DNA from: Nemania diffusa | Taxonomy: Eukaryota > Ascomycota > Sordariomycetes > Xylariales > Xylariaceae | Assembly (NCBI GenBank): GCA_038501195.1 | Contig: JBBPUQ010000001.1 | Location: 682,001 to 746,000 of the forward strand | Reading direction: 5' to 3' | DNA length: 64,000 nt | In this document: positions 59,161 to 64,000 of the stretch, piece by piece | How the letters are laid out: the number at the start of each line of letters is the position of its first letter | How positions within the stretch are numbered: position 1 is the stretch's first letter | The notes under the pieces: model-generated | The model's input: only the letters and a program-made list of their open reading frames with translations | Told to the model about the DNA's origin: nothing | Database searches by the model: none | Position numbers and translations under genes: made by a program

Positions 59161-59586
59161 AGATACCTATTATAGCACGCCCCGCCATGGGGGTGCGCCT
59201 AAGGAGGGGTAGCCCGGGTGAGGCTAGCCTACGCCAAAATTCGACCACAGGCCGTCCCTCCCTCCTCCCACCTTTTATTAGGTAGGCCAGTCTATAGTCA
59301 AACCTGCGGTGCGCATTTGGGCAGCTTTTTTCCCTTCCTTATTTAAAGAATCCCTCTTCTATCAACTATCTAGATCATCTAAAGTCCTGCAGACGACTGG
59401 TTTCACACTATCCCCGAACCCACCGACTTGCCGATTTATACCCTCACCGCCCGAGTCTTGTCCCTTCCGACGTGCTCTGTTTGTTGATAACATCGTCTTC
59501 TCGTGTCCAAGACCCGTCCACCCCAATTCTTAACCGACTTCTATTCAACCAAACCACCCCAATTTGTTGAAGTTTCCTTAGACAAC

Positions 59587-62068
59587 ATGAGTGTCGTTGG
59601 TATGTTGCCCTGCTTAGCGACTCTTGCCCACAGTTTACCTGTCTTCTGCCTACTAATGCCAGCGTTTAGGTGTTGATTTCGGAACGCTCAACACAGTTAT
59701 TGCTGTCGCGAGGAATCGAGGTGTCGATGTTGTGCGTATTGCCTCCCTCTCTCTTGTCTAGTCTACTGTTATTGCCCCGTTTGTAAGGCTGACATATTAT
59801 TTGTTTGGTTAGATTACCAATGAAGTTTCCAACCGCGCGACACCGTAAGTACCGCCCTATCTAGTAGCTGACAGCAGCTATTTCTAACTAACAACGCCTT
59901 CTAGTTCCCTCGTAGGATTTGGCCCCAAGTCCCGCTACCTTGGCGAGCCGGCGAAGACACAAGAAATCTCCAACCTCAAGAACACCGTCTCCTCACTAAA
60001 GCGCCTTGCTGGACGCGCCCTCAAAGATCCCGATGTCCAGATCGAGCAGCAGTATGTCTCGGCGGCTCTCGTAGACTGCAATGGCCAAGTTGGCGCCGAG
60101 ATCTCATACCAGGGCAAGAAGGAGAAATTCACGGCCACACAGCTTGTTGCTATGTTCCTAAGCAAGATCAAGCAGACTGCTGCCACTGAGCTCAAGCTCC
60201 CAGTAGCTGATGTCGTTATGAGTGTGCCGCCGTGGTTCACTGACATCCAGCGACGAAGCATCCTCGACGCTGCCGAAATCGCTGGCCTGAAGCCGCTTCG
60301 GATTATGAATGACACCACCGCTGCCGCTTTAGGCTACGGTATCACCAAGCTTGATTTGCCTGCCGAAGATCAGAAGCCGCGGCGTGTTGTCTTCATTGAC
60401 ATCGGCCACAGCAACTATTCCGCTTCCGTCGTCGAGTTCAAGAAGGGTGAGCTGACAGTGAAGTCTACCGCCTTCGACCGCCACTTCGGTGGTCGTGATT
60501 TCAACTTGGCCTTACTCAACCACTTCCAGAAGGAGTTCAAGGGCAAGTATCGTATCGATATTGCAAGCAACCCTAAGGCTATGGCTCGTGTCGAGGCCGC
60601 CGCTGAGAAGATGAAGAAGATTCTGTCCGCTAACCAGCAAGCCCCCCTAAATATTGAGTCTCTCATGAACGATATCGACGTGAACGCCATGGTCACGCGA
60701 CAAGAATTCGAGGCCCTTGTTGAGCCCCTCCTAAACAAAGTCGTGGCACCGTTAGAGCAGGCACTTGCCGACGCTAAGCTAACCAAGGATGACATCGACT
60801 TCATTGAGCTAGTAGGCGGTAGCACTCGTATGCCAGCTATTAAGGAGAGAATCCAGGCCTTCTTTGGCAAAGGCCTGTCTTTCACTCTCAACCAAGATGA
60901 GGCTATCGCTCGAGGCTGCGCCTTCGCCTGTGCTATTCTGTCGCCCGTCTTCAAGGTCCGCGATTTCTCCGTTTCGGATATTGTGCACTACCCGATCGAA
61001 TTTTCGTGGGAAAAGGATGTGGATATCCCCGATGAGGATACGAGCTTGACCGTCTTCAACAGAGGCAATGTCTTGCCTTCTACGAAGATTCTAACCTTCT
61101 ACCGGAAACAGCCTTTTGATTTAGAGGCACGCTACTCTAAGCCAGAGGACCTACCCGGCAAGGTGTCCCCATTCATCGGCCGATTCTCAGTCAAGGGAGT
61201 CAAGGCTGACCCTAAGACTGAATTCATGATTTGCAAACTTAAGGCGAGAGTGAACATCCATGGCATCTTGAATGTTGAAAGCGGCTATTACGTTGAAGAC
61301 CAAGAAGTCGAGGAGGAGATTAAGGACGATGGTGAAAAGAAAGACGGCGATGTGAGTTCTGCCTCCCGATTAGCCACTTTGGGCGCTGCTATATAGTTTT
61401 ACTGACCTACTTGCCCCTTAGGCCATGGACACTGACGACAAAAAGGACGATGGCAAGGTCAAGACGCGAAAGGTGAAGAAGCAAGTTCGCAAGGGCGATC
61501 TACCTATTGTCGCTGGAACTACTTCCCTCGACCCCAGTATCAAGAATAGCCTGCTGGAGAAGGAGGCGGCTATGATTATGGAGGATAAGCTAGTAGCCGA
61601 CACGGAAGAGAAAAAGAATGAGCTTGAGACGTATATCTATGACATGCGGAACAAGCTAGACGACCAGTACGCCGACTTCGCTAGCGATGATGAGAAGGAT
61701 CAGTTGAGGTCTAAGCTTACCGAGAGCGAAGTATGTTTCTCCCGTATCCCCCACGTTGTGAACAGACTGGGACTCACGCTTTATAGGATTGGTTATACGA
61801 GGAGGGCGAGGATACTACCAAGGCTGTCTACATTGCCAAGATAGACGAAATCCGTGCCATGGCTGGTCCCATCAGCCAGAGATACTTCGATAAGGTAGAG
61901 GCAGACCGCCAAGCGTTGCAAGCTAGGCTTGATGCCGAAGCGGCAGCAAGGAAGGCGGCTGAGGAGGAAAGCCGTAAACCAGCCGAGCCTGAGAAGACTG
62001 AGGGCAAGGACGAGGAGATGACAGACGCGGAGGCTGTTAAGCCGGAGGTAGAAGAGAATGAGTCTTAG
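59587..62068 (+). CDS. hsp88: Hsp88, Hsp110-family chaperone
   Basis: Six exons (59587-59599, 59670-59731, 59813-59844, 59905-61351, 61422-61730, 61787-62068) encode 714 residues. It is an Hsp70-like nucleotide-exchange factor and holdase of the cytosol, homologous to yeast Sse1. The ATPase domain begins VGVDFGTLNTVIAVARNRG, and DTTAAALGYGI, VFIDIGHSN and IELVGGSTRMPAI follow. The substrate domain and an Hsp110-type acidic insertion (EEEIKDDGEKKDGD, AMDTDDKKDDGK) come next, then a helical C-terminus ending EEMTDAEAVKPEVEENES. The first three exons are tiny (13, 62 and 32 nt), so the true start is easily missed; an internal ATG at 60152 would lose about 150 residues. The HSE upstream supports heat induction. 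Confidence 0.93.
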
Positions 62069-62818
62069 GTGGACACGCCCCGAAAACGGGCCCATACAAG
62101 GATGAGTATAAATGAGCGACATGGGAATATGTCGCCGCAGAGGGGAACCAAAAAGTAATGACTGCAAGGGAGCTAGCTTGCTGGGACTGGATGGTTCAAT
62201 AACGGGCTGAGGGGATTTCTCCGATCCTGACCGGATATTGCAGTGTTAGAGATAGACTACGCCTGCTCAATCAGTACACGTGGCCGGCTGTAGACTTGAG
62301 ATAGAGCTTATCCGGAAATGGATATGTTTATGACTATAATGTTCTCTCTCGCGGCTCTTTGGTGTGTGATAGACCTGGATATTAAGCGACGGTGTTCTTG
62401 TTTCGCGTATTTGCACTTGAACTTTTACTTGTACTGTTGTGATATAAACTAACGAGGTACTTATTTACTTACCTACATTGTCTTTAATGTTTATGATTAA
62501 TCAAATTGCGAGCTATAGAAAACTATGTAGTTGTTATATGCACTTGATTTATTATCAAGTTGTGCAACGTATTAAAACTTTTGGGATTTATTTTTTGCCT
62601 CTCTATTTATACATAGATAAATTATTAGCGATTTAAGAAATAAAAATATCAGCTAATTGTAAGAAATAATTAATGAGAAAAAAAAATCATAAGTACCCAG
62701 GTATATACAATGTCTATCTAAAGATTAAAACAAACAATGACTGAATACCATAACCCCTCCCCCTCTCTATTCATGGGTCCTTGGAAGAACCCCGGTCTCT
62801 AACAAATCATCATGCGAT
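62069..62818. other. AT-rich region between Hsp88 and tRNA genes
   Basis: The Hsp88 3' region is followed by strongly AT-rich sequence (62460-62720). No gene found. Confidence 0.45.
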
Positions 62819-62919
62819 GGCCTCGTGGCCTAATGGCTAGGGCGCTAGATTTCGGCGACACAGTAACATGTGCGATTCTGATTCTCTAGAGATTGTCGGT
62901 TCGAGTCCGGCCGAGGTCG
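62819..62919 (+). tRNA. tRNA-Arg(TCG) with 28-nt intron
   Basis: Acceptor stem GGCCTCG (62819-62825) pairs with CGAGGTC (62912-62918), with one G-T pair and discriminator G at 62919. The D arm has GCC/GGC with GG in the loop. Anticodon stem CTAGA (62845-62849) pairs with TCTAG (62885-62889). The loop is TT-TCG-G, then an intron at 62856-62883, then C. The T arm is GTCGG TTCGAGT CCGGC. The anticodon TCG (62852-62854) reads CGA arginine codons. Confidence 0.9.
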
Positions 62920-62928
62920 TTGATATTT

Positions 62929-63038
62929 TCCGAATTGGTGTAGTGGCTAACATTTGACGCTCTCATTTGCTCTTCCAACATTCTTGGATTGGTTCTAGAA
63001 GTGCCGTCAAGCCCGGGGTTCGATTCCCCGATTCGGAG
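62929..63038 (+). tRNA. tRNA-Glu(CTC) with 38-nt intron
   Basis: Acceptor stem TCCGAAT (62929-62935) pairs perfectly with ATTCGGA (63031-63037), discriminator G. The D stem is GTGT/ACAT. Anticodon stem TGACG (62955-62959) pairs with CGTCA (63005-63009). The loop is CT-CTC-A followed by an intron at 62966-63003, then C. The T arm is CGGGG TTCGATT CCCCG. The 5' half matches the usual fungal tRNA-Glu (TGGTGTAGTGGCTAACAT). It starts 9 nt after the tRNA-Arg. A T6 terminator lies at 63063-63068. Confidence 0.92.
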
Positions 63039-63062
63039 TTATTTGCTTTTGCTCTGCTTTAA

Positions 63063-63068
63063 TTTTTT
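63063..63068 (+). terminator. RNA polymerase III terminator
   Basis: A run of six T lies 25 nt after tRNA-Glu. The spacer between the two tRNAs offers only TTTT overlapping the first base of tRNA-Glu (62926-62929), a weak stop. Confidence 0.55.
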
Positions 63069-63492
63069 AACCTTCTCTTTATGTAAGCAGTGAAGAAGTG
63101 TTGAAGGGAGATATAGAACACAGAGTATTGGATCTTCCTGCCACTGGGTGCACCTCTATGACTACCTGTTAACTCTTGGAGTTAAGGTTTTCACGAGCGG
63201 CAAGCTTTGCACTGGCCTTAAAGTTAAGGTCCTAGCCACGTAGACTTCATCGAGTTTTTATTTTCGCCATTATAAAACGCCATGTAATTATTTATGCTAG
63301 CAGGCCTACCACTCTTAACCTTTTTCACTCTCAATATCACCTTTTCCGACACCAGACCGCCTCATAGATTGGGATCTCTACTCCTTATCTATCCTGCTAT
63401 ATCCTCTCAGTATCTTTTTCTCTCTTAGAAAACATCAGTAAGTAATACTTATCAAGCTTATTAATTACTCGTTTAATAACCATTGTTTAGAC
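63069..63492. promoter_or_regulatory. Promoter and leader of the last gene, with a 5'-UTR intron
   Basis: A C/T-rich leader ends in a probable untranslated intron at 63438-63490: donor GTAAGT, acceptor TTTAG, 53 nt. The acceptor lies two bases before the ATG at 63493. Confidence 0.5.
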
Positions 63493-63945
63493 ATGGCTTC
63501 TACCGCCGCTGATGAGCTGGAAATAAAGTGGTCTCTTTGGGGTGGCCAAGTAGTCAACAACCAGCTAAACCCTATCCATCTCGCCCTCGGAATCCGTGGC
63601 TACCAGATCCAGTCAGAAGTTCTGCATATTCCTACGCGATGGGGCATTTTCTCGCCCGGTCCGCCTCGCCTCCAGGTCTACGAAGGTCACGCTTTCGCCG
63701 GTGCCTGCCTCATCGTAGCTCTTATAGCTACCTGGACTATATTGAACGATGTTATTATTTATATATATGGCAGGTTGGACGTTGAAACTGTTGTGTTTTG
63801 TTTGTGTGGGGTTATTGTAATAGCAGCTCTGTGTTTTCTAGCGCTGTGTTTTTTCCCTCCTCAACGCAGACAAGGATACGTGTGGGATGACTGGGAAATG
63901 TCAGAAGCAGTGGATACATGCACAAGTGAGAAGAATGAGTGGTAG
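63493..63945 (+). CDS. Small two-span membrane protein, unknown function
   Basis: 150 codons from ATG 63493 to a TAG. Residues 1-65 are soluble (MASTAADELEIKWSLWGG, then GYQIQSEVLHIPTRWGIF). Two hydrophobic segments follow, near 69-90 (FAGACLIVALIATWTILNDV) and 97-121 (VETVVFCLCGVIVIAALCFLALCFF). A short charged tail contains VWDDWEMSEAV. No family recognised. A probable intron in the 5' untranslated leader and a good start context support a real gene. It stands alone after the tRNA pair, and the window ends just downstream. Confidence 0.6.
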   Translation: MASTAADELEIKWSLWGGQVVNNQLNPIHLALGIRGYQIQSEVLHIPTRWGIFSPGPPRLQVYEGHAFAGACLIVALIATWTILNDVIIYIYGRLDVETVVFCLCGVIVIAALCFLALCFFPPQRRQGYVWDDWEMSEAVDTCTSEKNEW

Positions 63946-64000
63946 TATTAAGGATGATTAAAGAAGAGATTACTCAAGGACCAAGGGTCCGGAGGAAATC

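Noticed and set aside
1..64000. CRISPR arrays, rRNA genes, telomere repeats, prokaryotic operons
   Set aside because: None seen. All gene structures are eukaryotic and no evenly spaced repeat array of that kind is present.

Overview
The window looks like nuclear DNA of a filamentous ascomycete (Pezizomycotina, probably a sordariomycete). The protein genes carry short spliceosomal introns (mostly 55-190 nt) with GTAAGT-like donors. The gene content is fungal: a type I polyketide synthase, a Zn2Cys6 regulator, and Alg7, Seh1, Hsp88/Hsp110, N-acetylglutamate synthase and a Set3-like PHD-SET protein. Long AT-rich gaps hold decayed repeats whose copies differ only by transitions, as repeat-induced point mutation (RIP) would leave. 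I assembled the exon structures by hand from splice signals, and every spliced frame listed closes exactly.

Layout. 1-478 (-): 5' part of an unrecognised gene leaving the window. 479-5851: AT-rich repeat-bearing gap. 5852-6964 (+): multi-pass membrane protein. 7599-22065: probable small secondary-metabolite locus with a PKS (-), a Zn2Cys6 regulator (-) and, divergent from the regulator, an MFS exporter (+). The PKS belongs by domain order to the PKS-NRPS type but has no NRPS module and no ER domain. An in-frame TGA (or a very short in-frame intron) lies just after its DH domain. 23298-23977: pogo/Fot-type transposase relic ending at a small inverted-repeat element. 25383-27147 (+): secreted type-B carboxylesterase. 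27650-29002 (+): Seh1. 30322-32312 (-): second MFS transporter. 34713-36219 (+): Alg7. 37888-38481 (-): GC-rich orphan gene. 39133-39671 (-): two-exon small secreted protein, a candidate effector. 42986-45775 (-): Set3-like protein, followed by a 5.5-kb gap. 51259-53561 (-): eight-exon secreted GMC oxidoreductase. 54560-55114 (-): amidase pseudogene. 55964-58216 (+): mitochondrial N-acetylglutamate synthase with a TGACTCA element, a TATA box and an overlapping uORF. 59587-62068 (+): Hsp88 with an upstream heat-shock element. 62819-63038 (+): intron-containing tRNA-Arg(TCG) and tRNA-Glu(CTC) only 9 nt apart. 63493-63945 (+): small membrane protein.

How the genes work together. The PKS, regulator and first MFS pump form the only plausible pathway unit: synthesis, control and export. 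The genes from 25 kb onward are a mix of housekeeping functions (ER glycosylation, nuclear pore, chromatin, arginine synthesis, chaperone, tRNA) and secreted or accessory proteins in repeat-prone gaps. I see no CRISPR array, rRNA or prokaryotic feature.
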